A stretch of 32,295 nt of DNA from Spirochaetales bacterium (GTDB lineage: Bacteria > Spirochaetota > Spirochaetia > Sphaerochaetales > Sphaerochaetaceae), in contig JALFCJ010000105.1 in the NCBI GenBank assembly GCA_022771185.1, positions 1 through 32,295 of the forward strand. The letters run 5' to 3'. The position numbers were made by a program, and so were the translations under genes. Positions 1 to 10,238 of this stretch are shown here, piece by piece (positions within the stretch are counted from its first letter, which is position 1; the number at the start of each line of letters is the position of its first letter). The notes below the pieces were generated by a model, which saw nothing but the letters and a program-made list of their open reading frames with translations, had not been told where the DNA came from and made no database searches.

Positions 1-2303
1 CCCTCGACAGCCTTTCTTAAGAATATTACAGAGCCTTTTTCCTCTTTTACATCCATATGCAATAAAGACATATCAGAGGTATCCAACATAGTAAGTTCAT
101 GATAATGGGTTGCAAAAAGAGTTATGGCACCACTCTTTTTCAAGTATTCCATTATAGCATAGGCAATACTCATTCCATCCTGAGTGCTGGTTCCTCTACC
201 GATTTCGTCCATTATTACCAAGCTTTTATTTGTAATTGACCTTAATATTTGGGCTGATTCACTCATTTCTATAAGGAATGTGGATTCTCCCTTAGATAGA
301 TTATCGGATGCTCCTACACGACAGAATATTTTATCAGTAATCGGTATCTCTGCACTTTCTGCCGGGACAAAAGAACCTATATGTGAGAGCAGTACGATCA
401 AAGCTATTTCCCTAAGGTATGTGGATTTACCTGCCATATTCGGGCCTGTTATCAATGAAAACCTTGATTTAGTTGTAGAGAATGAGTTTGGAACATATCT
501 TTCTGTATTAGCTTCTACAACCGGGTGTCTTCCCTCTTTTATCGTCAACTCTCCACTTTCGATCATTATTGGTTTAACCCAGTTGCATTCCTTAGCTAAG
601 TGGGCAAGAGAAGAATAAAAATCCAGATGAGATATGACTTTTCCCATTCTTTCGATATCAGACCTAAGGTTATATGCCTTTTCTACAAAACGGGAGTATA
701 TGCCTCTTTCTCTTTTTGCAGCCTCTTCTTTACTATTGAGAATCCTATCTTGTATGGCATTAAGTTCCACAGTTGAGAAACGTTCTCCACCCACAAGAGT
801 CTGGCGCCTGATAAAAGTAGATGGTACTTTATCTAATTGTCCCTTAGATACTTCAAGATAGCAGCCAATAATCCTGTTTTCTCCACATTTAAGAGTAGTA
901 ATACCCGTCTCAGCCTTAATCTTATCCAAATAATCGTCAAGCTCTTTGGATCCTCCATTAGATAGGGACCTAAGACTATCCAGCTCTTCATCATATCCGT
1001 CATTGATGATAGTGCCTTCATTATTAATATTAGTACACTCTTTATTGATGGCTTTAAGACATTCAGTGGAGAAATCAATTAGATTATTCCAGTCATAGTC
1101 AGACTCATCATTAATTACTGAGAGGTATTCATTACTGCTTTCCACCATGTCGATGAATGTAGCGGTACTTTCACTTATTGCAACAAGATCCCTAGGAGTA
1201 GCTCTCTTCATTCCGACTTTTACTCCCAGTCTCTCAAGGTCACTGGTCTCTTTTAATTCCAACCGTATTTTTTCCAGCTCTTCTCCATTATTATAGAAGC
1301 GGTCAACCCACTCCTGACGCTTAAGAATTCTGGATATATCGATAAGGGGATGAACCAGGGCCCATTTCAGAAATCTACCTCCACCTGGAGTAAGAGTCCT
1401 GTTTATTGTAGAAAACAGAGAGTATTTCTGGCCTCCCTCAGTAATGGAAGAGAGGATCTCAAGATTTCTGATAGTCGCCGAGTTCAGGAACATAAAACTT
1501 TCGTCCCCGATACGCTCAACACCTCTTAGCTGTGGAAGTTCTGCCTTTGCTGTATCATTGAGGTAACATAAAAGTGCACCTATTGATGTAAGTACTGGGT
1601 CCTTTTCATCAAGCTCAAGAATTCTTAAAGCGTTGGAAGAAAACTGTTTCTCCGTCTGTTTTCTACCTTCTTTCAAGGAGAAATACCAAGTAGGCAACTT
1701 AGATACTATAGAAGAGGTTGAGTCAATTACACTTCTAAACTCTTTGTTGGAGAAATAGATGTCATCAGGGACAAGTATTTCTTTTGGCGAAATTTCATAC
1801 AAAAGGGAGTCAAGCCTTGAAAAATCTTTTTCCAATGGAATAGTGCGTATATAAAATTCACCTGTGGAGATATCGGACCAAGCAATATGGACTCCCCTTT
1901 TCTCTACGTTTATTGCAGCTACAAAAGAAGAAGAGAGGGAGTCAAGGTACTCATCGTCTACAACAGTAGCAGGAGTATATACTTGCGTGACTTCTCTCTT
2001 GGCCAGTTTACTTTTCTCATTAGGATCTAAAAACTGCTCGCATACAGCCACTTTTTTCCCATAATCAAGTAATCTTTTCAAATAGTTTTTTGCTGCATGA
2101 TATGGTATGCCGCACATTGGCATAGAACCACGATGAGTCAAAGTCAGATTCAGTAATTTCGATACTTCCACTGCATCTTCATTGAACATCTCATAAAAAT
2201 CACCCAAGCGAAAAAAGAGCACCTTATCTTGATGCTCTTTTTTAATCTCCATGTACTGACGGACCATAGGCGTCAGCTCTTTTTCTTCATCTTTATTCTG
2301 CAT
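1..2303 (-). CDS. mutS: DNA mismatch repair protein MutS (C-terminus truncated by left edge of window)
   Basis: Minus-strand frame from ATG at 2303 reads MQNKDEEKELTPMVRQYMEIKKEHQDKVLFFRLGDFYEMFNEDAVEVSKLLNLTLTHRGSMPMCGIPYHAAKNYLKRLLDYGKKVAVCEQ (MutS domain I, F-x-E motif). Walker A GPNMAGKSTYL is encoded near 410-445. The frame runs off the window without a stop, which explains its absence from the ORF track. Confidence 0.95.
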   Translation of the reverse strand, partial: MQNKDEEKELTPMVRQYMEIKKEHQDKVLFFRLGDFYEMFNEDAVEVSKLLNLTLTHRGSMPMCGIPYHAAKNYLKRLLDYGKKVAVCEQFLDPNEKSKLAKREVTQVYTPATVVDDEYLDSLSSSFVAAINVEKRGVHIAWSDISTGEFYIRTIPLEKDFSRLDSLLYEISPKEILVPDDIYFSNKEFRSVIDSTSSIVSKLPTWYFSLKEGRKQTEKQFSSNALRILELDEKDPVLTSIGALLCYLNDTAKAELPQLRGVERIGDESFMFLNSATIRNLEILSSITEGGQKYSLFSTINRTLTPGGGRFLKWALVHPLIDISRILKRQEWVDRFYNNGEELEKIRLELKETSDLERLGVKVGMKRATPRDLVAISESTATFIDMVESSNEYLSVINDESDYDWNNLIDFSTECLKAINKECTNINNEGTIINDGYDEELDSLRSLSNGGSKELDDYLDKIKAETGITTLKCGENRIIGCYLEVSKGQLDKVPSTFIRRQTLVGGERFSTVELNAIQDRILNSKEEAAKRERGIYSRFVEKAYNLRSDIERMGKVISHLDFYSSLAHLAKECNWVKPIMIESGELTIKEGRHPVVEANTERYVPNSFSTTKSRFSLITGPNMAGKSTYLREIALIVLLSHIGSFVPAESAEIPITDKIFCRVGASDNLSKGESTFLIEMSESAQILRSITNKSLVIMDEIGRGTSTQDGMSIAYAIMEYLKKSGAITLFATHYHELTMLDTSDMSLLHMDVKEEKGSVIFLRKAVE

Positions 2304-2304
2304 A

Positions 2305-4842
2305 TCAATAAATACTTGTAGTAATAGCCAAAACAAGACTCAAGCCAGACCCTTCCTTGGAACCTGAGAATAGAGTACCGTTCTGCCACTTCCAACCTTC
2401 ATTATTTTTGATTGTAGCATTTTTAACAAGATATAATCCAAGAGGGAAACCTGGAATTTCCATTTTGATTCCTGCTCCCGCAGCAAAATACCAGTTAATG
2501 GAAGATATTCCATTCAATTTGTCAAGATCAGACTGTACACCTGTCGCAGAGACAAATGCCTCAAGAGACAATACATCTTCAGCCAATGGATATGTAAGGT
2601 CAATCTGATTATTCCATAGGAATGACTGATCGTAGACAACAGAGAAACCTCTACCGATATTCATGCCATCGATATAAAGCATTTCATATTTTGTAGCACC
2701 ACTCTTTGGATTCTGCCATCCAGTAATATCGCCATAAAGCCAATACTGAGGAAGCATCACATCAACTTGGGAGCTGATGCCAAGAATAAGATTCTTTTTC
2801 TTTCCGTCTTCCTTGCCTCCGAACTGGAATATTCCTCTATAAGCGGAAGCACTGAAGGAAAGCTTATTGTAGTTGGATAAGCCTCCAAGAATACCACCGG
2901 CATAAGTATAAGAAGCGGAGAGAACATATCCGTGAGGAACCTTATCCACATAGTTTCTTCCATCCCAAGAAAGAGAAGCGTGTATCTTGTTTGAGAACTG
3001 CCATTTTTCATTGTACTTTGCAATCAACAACTCATATGGAGTGTACTTAGTGTTATCGTAGACAGCGTGGTTAAGACCTACACTTACACCACCTCCTACC
3101 TTTAATGTTCCTGGTGCGAAGACCCAAGAATACGCAGTACTATATCCGACATCAAAGGAATAGTAGTCATAGTTCATAAGATAGTTGGATGACGGATAGT
3201 TCTGTGAGTTGATGTAATACCAGTCATAAGCGTTTTCATATCCTAGCGGATAAGTGCTCTTGTCGGAATCTCTTCCATCATAGAAATCTGATCCGATACC
3301 CTTCTGAAGGATTCCAGATCTGACATTTCTTTCTGCACTGATGCTGATTCCATTGCCCCAACGTTTGTTTCCAACCCAATTGTCTGAAACAGAAAGAGAG
3401 AGAGACTGGGTGGAAGGGCTAATTTCAGTTGAAAGTGAAAGAGCTCTTCCTGTTCCGCCCAAGTTATTGTTTGTCAAAGACAAGAACCCAGAAACAGGGA
3501 AACCGTTAAGCTCTGTAGCTCCGAAGGTAGCACCGAACTGAAGCTCCATCTGGTTACCTTCTTCTACATTAAACTCACAGATAACGCCATCTTCAGTTTT
3601 TCCTGGATAAAGAGAAGCTGAAATATTCTTTAAAAGAGATGTGTTGTACATATTCTGCTGGGACTGAATAAATGCAGAACGGGAGAATATGTCGCCGACC
3701 TTGAATGCAAGCTCTCTTTCAAGCACATAAGGCTTAGTTTTTGTAAGTCCATTTATTCTTATTTCTTCGACTTTTGTCTGGACACCCTCAGTAATAAGGA
3801 AGTTGACGGATACTTTGTTCCCTTCTTCTTTCTTGATATCTGGATAGACGACGGAATAGACATATCCGTTATCATAGTAAAGGGAAGCAATACTCTCGTA
3901 GATACTAGATATTCTTTCACTATTATAACGTTCGCCTTCACTGACAGTAATCAAAGAGCGAATATCATCACTGGAGAATATTGTATTGCCAGAGAATGAA
4001 ATATCTCCGATGGTCCAAAGCTCTCCCTCGTTAATAGTATATACAATATTGACATAACGAGTTGACTCGGTAGACTCTTCGTCAAGAGGTACTACCTCAG
4101 ATGATGTTATTACAGCATCTGGATAACCTTTGGTCGTGTAATACTGGACTATGGCAGTCTTATCAGCATCCATGTTGGAAGCGATGAAGTTACCACTGTC
4201 AAAGAAGCTCTTTTCTTTTGTCGTCAGAAGTTTTTTCAACTCATCTCTCGATAATCCAGATATTCCTTCAAAGAGAACAGATCTTACTTTATACTGCCTA
4301 CCTTCGTTAATTGTATAATTAACAATAACAGTATTATCTTCCTTTTCATTGATTGAAGCATCAACAGTTGCATCCACATATCCCTTAGAAAGGTAATAGT
4401 CCTTTATCAGTTTTGCATTGGCATTAATGTTATTTGTTGAATAAAAGCCTCCCTTTGCAAGGCTTTGGGATTCCAATAATGCATTGGCTCTGATTTTATC
4501 ATTTCCAAGGATATAGATTTCACTGATCATTGGATTCTCATTTACAGTAATGACAAGCTTGACGCCGCCATCACTCTCTATAGCATCCACAATCATCCAA
4601 TCCATCCAGCTCTGACTATATAGATCTGCATCCAACTGGCTGAAGACTTCATCATCAAAAGCTTTTCCAATGTATTGGCTTACTACACTATTGGCTGTTT
4701 TGGCTTTGACGTTCTGGAGTCCTTCAAATTCAATGCTTGTAATAGTCTGACCTTCGTACCAATTTTCGTTTGAAGCAAAAACTGGAATAAGAATTGACAA
4801 TAGGAGAATGAGAACAAATATTTTTTTTAGTTTCAACATCAT
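2305..4842 (-). CDS. bamA: Outer membrane protein assembly factor BamA (signal peptide, POTRA repeats, Omp85 barrel)
   Basis: 845 aa; N-terminal signal peptide, repeated POTRA-like segments (ITSIEFEGLQNVK, SEIYILGNDKI, VRSVLFEGISGL, IGDISFSGNTIFSSDDI, VEEIRINGLTKTKPYVLERELAFKVGD), C-terminal barrel ending in aromatic-rich strands. The start may be the second ATG (4839), better spaced from GAGG. Confidence 0.93.
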   Translation of the reverse strand: MMLKLKKIFVLILLLSILIPVFASNENWYEGQTITSIEFEGLQNVKAKTANSVVSQYIGKAFDDEVFSQLDADLYSQSWMDWMIVDAIESDGGVKLVITVNENPMISEIYILGNDKIRANALLESQSLAKGGFYSTNNINANAKLIKDYYLSKGYVDATVDASINEKEDNTVIVNYTINEGRQYKVRSVLFEGISGLSRDELKKLLTTKEKSFFDSGNFIASNMDADKTAIVQYYTTKGYPDAVITSSEVVPLDEESTESTRYVNIVYTINEGELWTIGDISFSGNTIFSSDDIRSLITVSEGERYNSERISSIYESIASLYYDNGYVYSVVYPDIKKEEGNKVSVNFLITEGVQTKVEEIRINGLTKTKPYVLERELAFKVGDIFSRSAFIQSQQNMYNTSLLKNISASLYPGKTEDGVICEFNVEEGNQMELQFGATFGATELNGFPVSGFLSLTNNNLGGTGRALSLSTEISPSTQSLSLSVSDNWVGNKRWGNGISISAERNVRSGILQKGIGSDFYDGRDSDKSTYPLGYENAYDWYYINSQNYPSSNYLMNYDYYSFDVGYSTAYSWVFAPGTLKVGGGVSVGLNHAVYDNTKYTPYELLIAKYNEKWQFSNKIHASLSWDGRNYVDKVPHGYVLSASYTYAGGILGGLSNYNKLSFSASAYRGIFQFGGKEDGKKKNLILGISSQVDVMLPQYWLYGDITGWQNPKSGATKYEMLYIDGMNIGRGFSVVYDQSFLWNNQIDLTYPLAEDVLSLEAFVSATGVQSDLDKLNGISSINWYFAAGAGIKMEIPGFPLGLYLVKNATIKNNEGWKWQNGTLFSGSKEGSGLSLVLAITTSIY

Positions 4843-4856
4843 TAACCTCGTAGATG

Positions 4857-4885
4857 ATTTTATCAGAAAAGAGAGAAAGTCTCAA
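4857..4885 (-). promoter_or_regulatory. Predicted sigma70-type promoter for bamA(-mutS)
   Basis: Minus strand TTGAGA (4885-4880), 17-bp spacer, TAAAAT (4862-4857), about 14 nt before the first ATG. Confidence 0.45.
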
Positions 4886-4988
4886 ATGGAAAGCATATGT
4901 ACCCTGATATCTAGCTTATTTCATATTTTCTTTCAAATAAAAAAGATAAATACATCTCTTCCATTATTAAATATGTTGTTTGTGTGAA

Positions 4989-7900
4989 TCAGAAATTAAT
5001 CGTCTTGGAAATAGAGAACCTAAAAGTATCCATAATCGAGTACAGGGAGAAGTAAGAAGGAGATGTGGTGAAAGTAATCTTAAATGCAGGATTCATCCAC
5101 TCCAAACTAAACTCTGTATCCAGAACAAGGTCATCTGAGATAAATGTATACTTATCTTTTGCATTCTTATTTGCAGATAGATGTATCATACCCTGAAGAT
5201 AGAAGTTTGAAGAAAGGTATTTTCCTATATTAAGCGTTGTACCGTCCAAATACCTTGCCATTGGAGAATAAGTGCTATAGTTGTCTGTAAAAGAAGAAGA
5301 AATGGTATCAGAGAGAATATTATTGACAATATTCGAGTGCAGAGAGAAAGAATCTACTCCAAAGAATTCTTTCAGAGACTGATTCATACCTGAAACAGGA
5401 TTAGATGTAGTCACTATTCCCAATCTACCTAAAATATCGATACCTTCAGTAACAAGCTGAGTGACGCTGCCTACACTTACGGTGCCGTAAGTAGAGGATG
5501 GAAGAATGGACTGCCCCAATATCTCCATAATCTCATTAAGATCTTTGGCAGGTGAACTTTCAAGAGTAGGATTAATATTTTCAAAAGTATTGTCCTTCAT
5601 CACTAGGTATACTTCCACTCTATTACTATCGCTGTCATATGTTCTGAGCGTTGCCCTCAAGTTAATCTTCGGAGAGAGTTTATTAGGATCAGGGAAAGAA
5701 ATATTTCCTTCAGTTATATAGAAGTATTTTTGGAAGTAGAAAATCTCTCCTCCTCTAATGTCTATATCTCCTTGTACACTGAAATTTTTTCCCTTCTTTA
5801 CAAAATAGACGCTACTGTCTTCATCCAGGGTAATGGAGATAATTGGATCTGATTGTGCTGGATAGATAATTCTGTTGTTTCTCTTAAAGTTCAGATTTAA
5901 ATCTACATCTGCATTTCCTTTTAAGTCATACCACTCTGGATAAGGATTCATTCCGATGGTGACTTCACTGTCGATGACACTAAACTCACCATTATTGATC
6001 ATTGCTTCACCCTCTGATGTCTTCATATAGTAGTGGCCATAACCGTTGGCAAGAATATCTATACCCATCATCGGAAGAGGCAATCTTATTCTTACAGTGT
6101 TATTTTCGTCCATCCACATTTCAGCAACATAACCTTCGATTGATAGTGTCGGTGTAAGAGTAAGACCAGCATATATATCGATACTCTTTCTTTCATAGGT
6201 TGTATAATCTATGACAGTGGCCTTTGATACAGAACATCTAAGATCATTATTCCAAAGAGTAAATGTAGGATTATGTATAATCACTTTCTGATCTGGCACC
6301 CAGAAAATGTTTACGCCCATCTCTTCTGCACTTAAATTGCCGTTCAAATTGTAAATGCCATCTTTGGAGAGTATTCCGGCTTCACCTTTTACAAAGCATT
6401 CGTCAAAAGTAATAAAAGGAGGATTCATAAATGTATTTATAAAATACATATTGAAAGACTTGATCTCTGCATTGGCATTTATTCCGTCTTTTATGTCTCC
6501 TTTAATAGAAACAGAAGCAAGTGGATAAGCATCTATATCCAAATCAAAGGACATTAAATCAAAGTCAAGCCAACCGTTTATGAGAGATCCTTCAAATTTG
6601 ATAATCCTATCATGGATTATTCCTATTGTGTTTTTATTCTCGACGAGAATCCTGGAATTATCGATATCAAGGGATTTAAGATTAAACTCAAGCTTTATGC
6701 CTTCTCCTCCATCTTTTAATGCGTTATATAGAGAGGAATAAAGATTCTCATCATCATACATCATAAAAGAAAGGTCAAAGTCTGCAGTGATTGGATAATC
6801 TCTGTCCACATGTTCTCCCTTTATCCTTAACCTGCCCTCACCTATTCTCAAGACGCCATCAACTGAGTTCCATGCTATAGAGTCTATTTCAATGGAGAAT
6901 CCAGAGTTTGTAAACTTAATGTCATCAAGAAGGAGAGAGTCGCTATCGATGGATATATCTGCAGTAATCTTTCTGACGTCATTAACACTGTCATAGGAAA
7001 GTACGTCGATCTTTCCATCCATTGATAAGTCTGCTACTCTACTGGCTCTACCTGTAAGGTTGACATTGGCATACATATCTCTTATTCCGAAAGGAGACAA
7101 GTCAAGATTTCTCACTCTTATAAATCCAGAATAAAGTTCATCTCTAGTAAAAGAGAATACCAGGTCTCCCTCCCCCTCCAAGGCATCAAGAGTACCAGAA
7201 AGATCGAAAGTCTTTAGATCAAAGTATACTTTACCCTTAAAAAACTCTGTTTCATTAGTATTTATATATAATTCTGGTATAGAGATTTCATTCTCATTTC
7301 CTGTTAAACTGAGTTTAATTGAAGGAGAGGAAGGAATAAACCATAAATTTTCAAGGTTAATTGAATCCCCTTTAATACTCCAGCCATCTCTACCTGTACT
7401 GAACTTAAATACACCATCGATGTACATCGGTACATTCTTGCCGTCTTTCACCAGATCCAGTCTATTTAGTTCGAGCGATGCTTCAAATCCATTGGAGTAG
7501 TCTCCTGTCAGAAGTATTTTCGGGCTCGTGGCATTGATAGACTTATTATTTAAATCGACTATGAAGTCAAAAGGTCTTATAGTACCTATGGTAGTAAGGA
7601 CACTATCGCCTCTTATTTCGTTGTTAGTGAAAATGACTTTACCCTCCAGGGATGTATTCTCAAGAGCTTTGACATCGAATAAGAAATCATAAGTATTTTC
7701 ATCACAGAGATTTAAATAACCTTGAACTAATTCCTTCCCATCAGGAAGAGAGAGTGAGAAGTCAAGGGATGGAAGCATATTGTCATATGGGAGATTTCCA
7801 TTAAGGTTCATTGAGAAATACTTTGATTCCAACCCGAACTCATTAAAATCAATAGATTCTTCACTGAATACAGCGTCTCCCTTTAAAGAAACAAAGGATT

Positions 7901-9545
7901 CAATTTCACCCAGTGATACATCAGATACATAAAGTGAATAAGCAAAATCTCCAACAAATGGCATTGTTTTTGTGCTGTCTATTTCACCTTTTATACTTAA
8001 GCCACAAGTGAGAGTTGAAGAAGAAGGAATATACTTTTCAAGTCTTCCTATCCTTTTATCAAAAATGGTGTAAATAGTTGAGACAGGATAATCAGAGAGA
8101 TTAACCTCCCCTTCTATTTGTTTATCATCCAGTCCCAATAACAGATCGATATTGATTAAACCATATTCGAGACTGAAGTCTATTTCCTCTCTGTCGCCTT
8201 TTACTTCAAGTCTATTGTCTTTCTTTTCTCCGTATCCCAAGTATATGTCTCTTGAAGCGATGTCGAAACTTTCTAAAGTACTACCATCCATTATGAGGTT
8301 GACATCAAATCCTATAAGCATATCTCCAGTTACTTCGCTTTTTGGCGATATTACGGAGTCAAATCCAAAGGAAAGAGATATTTTATCTTCATAATCAAGA
8401 AGTAATGAACAATCATTGACAGAAAGTCTTGAAATGATATTTTTTGTCAAAGTCTCAAGATTATCGACTTTAAAGGCTTCAAAGGAGAGAGTTGTTTTTT
8501 TGTCTTCTAGTCTAAATGAAGGAATTACTAGATTCTCCACCAAAAAAGAGTAATTTGAATAATTTCCATCAATTCTATCTATCTTTGCAGTAAACGCTTT
8601 TAAGTCTTCACTCTTGATAATACTGTTCTCAGCTTCAAATTCTATATCTTTATATTGTGCCTTTATATGTTTCAATTCAACTGAAGCGCCAGTATCATCG
8701 AGAGCCAAAGAAATAGGATCAACTAGGATCTCTCCTTCTCCAATAGAAATAAGAGCAGTCTCAATATCTACCTTTCCTTTGATATCATTTATTGAAGAAA
8801 GTGTATTCAGAGATGCATTTCCTTTTACATGACCAGTATTTAAAGAGAAAGATGCAGATGCAAGGGAAAGGGAATCTAATGAGAGTTTAGCGCTGATTGC
8901 TTCTTTTTTATTTAGAATAACAGATACTTTATCCAAGCCTACTTCATAATCGTTATATAAAAGTTTGACTTCCGGTATATTTATTAGTGCATTAAGTTTC
9001 GATATTCTCTCATCCATAGAAACGGAGGCTGAAACACCGTCTATGGTCCATTTATCCAATAGAGAAATTGAAAAATTCTCTAAACTGATCGTAAAATTAT
9101 ATTTGGCTTCTTTTTCTACATTGTCTTTTTCTTCTTGAGCGTCGTTGGTTCCACTATTAAAACTATCGAACAACGATTGAGTTAGCCTTACTTCACCATT
9201 TACAGCAACTATCTCGGCACTTGTCTTACCTCTCATCAAATAAGAAAGAAGATCAAAGATACCCATTTTTATTTCAATGGAATCTATTTCAGCAACTTCA
9301 ATTTCTTTGTATTTCACTGTTATATCGTTGACTTTTACTCGGTCCCTGAAGTTACGTTCCATGGACAAGAAAGAAAAAGAAATGTCCGTATCCTTCTCAG
9401 TCAAATTCTGGAAGAGGCTATTTGTGACCAGAAGTGTAGGCGAAGTAAGGTCTAGTTCTGTAATAATAAATACAGAACTGAATACAAACATCAGAAGAAC
9501 ACCTAAAGTAATTAATACTGTCTTCAGATTACTGTGAAATTTCAA
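4989..9545 (-). CDS. tamB: Translocation/assembly module TamB-like (AsmA/DUF490 family) protein
   Basis: 1518 aa; one N-terminal TM helix, long beta-repetitive body, C-terminal DUF490-like region (IDIRGGEIFYFQKYFYITEGNISFPDPNKLSPKINLRATLRTYDSDSNRVEVYLVMKD) and adjacency to bamA. The start codon is TTG with upstream GAGGTG. Confidence 0.87.
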   Translation of the reverse strand: MKFHSNLKTVLITLGVLLMFVFSSVFIITELDLTSPTLLVTNSLFQNLTEKDTDISFSFLSMERNFRDRVKVNDITVKYKEIEVAEIDSIEIKMGIFDLLSYLMRGKTSAEIVAVNGEVRLTQSLFDSFNSGTNDAQEEKDNVEKEAKYNFTISLENFSISLLDKWTIDGVSASVSMDERISKLNALINIPEVKLLYNDYEVGLDKVSVILNKKEAISAKLSLDSLSLASASFSLNTGHVKGNASLNTLSSINDIKGKVDIETALISIGEGEILVDPISLALDDTGASVELKHIKAQYKDIEFEAENSIIKSEDLKAFTAKIDRIDGNYSNYSFLVENLVIPSFRLEDKKTTLSFEAFKVDNLETLTKNIISRLSVNDCSLLLDYEDKISLSFGFDSVISPKSEVTGDMLIGFDVNLIMDGSTLESFDIASRDIYLGYGEKKDNRLEVKGDREEIDFSLEYGLINIDLLLGLDDKQIEGEVNLSDYPVSTIYTIFDKRIGRLEKYIPSSSTLTCGLSIKGEIDSTKTMPFVGDFAYSLYVSDVSLGEIESFVSLKGDAVFSEESIDFNEFGLESKYFSMNLNGNLPYDNMLPSLDFSLSLPDGKELVQGYLNLCDENTYDFLFDVKALENTSLEGKVIFTNNEIRGDSVLTTIGTIRPFDFIVDLNNKSINATSPKILLTGDYSNGFEASLELNRLDLVKDGKNVPMYIDGVFKFSTGRDGWSIKGDSINLENLWFIPSSPSIKLSLTGNENEISIPELYINTNETEFFKGKVYFDLKTFDLSGTLDALEGEGDLVFSFTRDELYSGFIRVRNLDLSPFGIRDMYANVNLTGRASRVADLSMDGKIDVLSYDSVNDVRKITADISIDSDSLLLDDIKFTNSGFSIEIDSIAWNSVDGVLRIGEGRLRIKGEHVDRDYPITADFDLSFMMYDDENLYSSLYNALKDGGEGIKLEFNLKSLDIDNSRILVENKNTIGIIHDRIIKFEGSLINGWLDFDLMSFDLDIDAYPLASVSIKGDIKDGINANAEIKSFNMYFINTFMNPPFITFDECFVKGEAGILSKDGIYNLNGNLSAEEMGVNIFWVPDQKVIIHNPTFTLWNNDLRCSVSKATVIDYTTYERKSIDIYAGLTLTPTLSIEGYVAEMWMDENNTVRIRLPLPMMGIDILANGYGHYYMKTSEGEAMINNGEFSVIDSEVTIGMNPYPEWYDLKGNADVDLNLNFKRNNRIIYPAQSDPIISITLDEDSSVYFVKKGKNFSVQGDIDIRGGEIFYFQKYFYITEGNISFPDPNKLSPKINLRATLRTYDSDSNRVEVYLVMKDNTFENINPTLESSPAKDLNEIMEILGQSILPSSTYGTVSVGSVTQLVTEGIDILGRLGIVTTSNPVSGMNQSLKEFFGVDSFSLHSNIVNNILSDTISSSFTDNYSTYSPMARYLDGTTLNIGKYLSSNFYLQGMIHLSANKNAKDKYTFISDDLVLDTEFSLEWMNPAFKITFTTSPSYFSLYSIMDTFRFSISKTINF

Positions 9546-9565
9546 CCCTACACCTCAAAATCAGA

Positions 9566-9594
9566 TTTACAGTTTACTCTTAATAATCTAACAT
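9566..9594 (+). promoter_or_regulatory. Predicted promoter for tmk
   Basis: TTTACA (9566-9571), 17-bp spacer, TAACAT (9589-9594), 29 nt upstream of the ATG at 9624. Confidence 0.35.
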
Positions 9595-9623
9595 TTTTTC
9601 CAGCTGTGATAAATGGAGAAAAG

Positions 9624-10238
9624 ATGAATATGGATAATACTATTGTAATTGAAGGCCTGGATGGAGCCGGAACTACTACACAGATGCGCCTAATTGCCAA
9701 AAGGCTTGAAGATGAGGGTAAAAAAGTCTTCATTACCCATGAGCCTACAGACAATCCTATTGGTAGGATGGTAAGGGATGTATTACAAAAGAAAATAAAA
9801 ACTACACCTGAAGCGTTGGCACTTCTTTTCTCCTCAGACAGGGATGATCATCTATACAATAAAGAGTATGGTCTCATGAAGATGATCAACGAAGGTTATT
9901 ACATTATCACAGATAGGTATAAATACTCTTCTATTGCTTATCAGGGAGCTGAATGCGACCTGGAATATATTAAAGCCATCAACAGTAGATTTCCTCATCC
10001 CAGTCATTTGATTTTCATAGATACATCTCCTGAGTCCTGCATGAAGAGAATTGAAAAGAGGGGATGCGAGAAGGAATTATTCGAGAGACTGGAGTTTCTG
10101 AAAAAAGTAAGAGAAAACTATATCAATCAATTCTCCTCTCTTCCTGAAGACGTGAACTATCTCTATGTAAATGGAGAGAAGTCAATCGAGGAAGTAGAGG
10201 AAGAAATATGGACTTGGCTTAAGTCCACTAATCTTTAA
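9624..10238 (+). CDS. tmk: Thymidylate kinase (dTMP kinase)
   Basis: MNMDNTIVIEGLDGAGTTTQMRLIAKRLEDEGKKVFITHEPTDNPIG, DRYKYSSIAYQG and the C-terminal LID region identify the TMK family. The start is trimmed from ORF start 9534 to the ATG at 9624, preceded by GGAGAA. The Walker A Lys is replaced by Thr. Confidence 0.9.
   Translation: MNMDNTIVIEGLDGAGTTTQMRLIAKRLEDEGKKVFITHEPTDNPIGRMVRDVLQKKIKTTPEALALLFSSDRDDHLYNKEYGLMKMINEGYYIITDRYKYSSIAYQGAECDLEYIKAINSRFPHPSHLIFIDTSPESCMKRIEKRGCEKELFERLEFLKKVRENYINQFSSLPEDVNYLYVNGEKSIEEVEEEIWTWLKSTNL

Noticed and set aside
184-1078. Track ORFs 184..618 (+), 634..861 (+) and 833..1078 (-) as possible small genes
   Set aside because: They lie inside the continuous mutS minus-strand frame, which runs off the left edge without a stop. 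Translations resemble no family and look like shadow frames.
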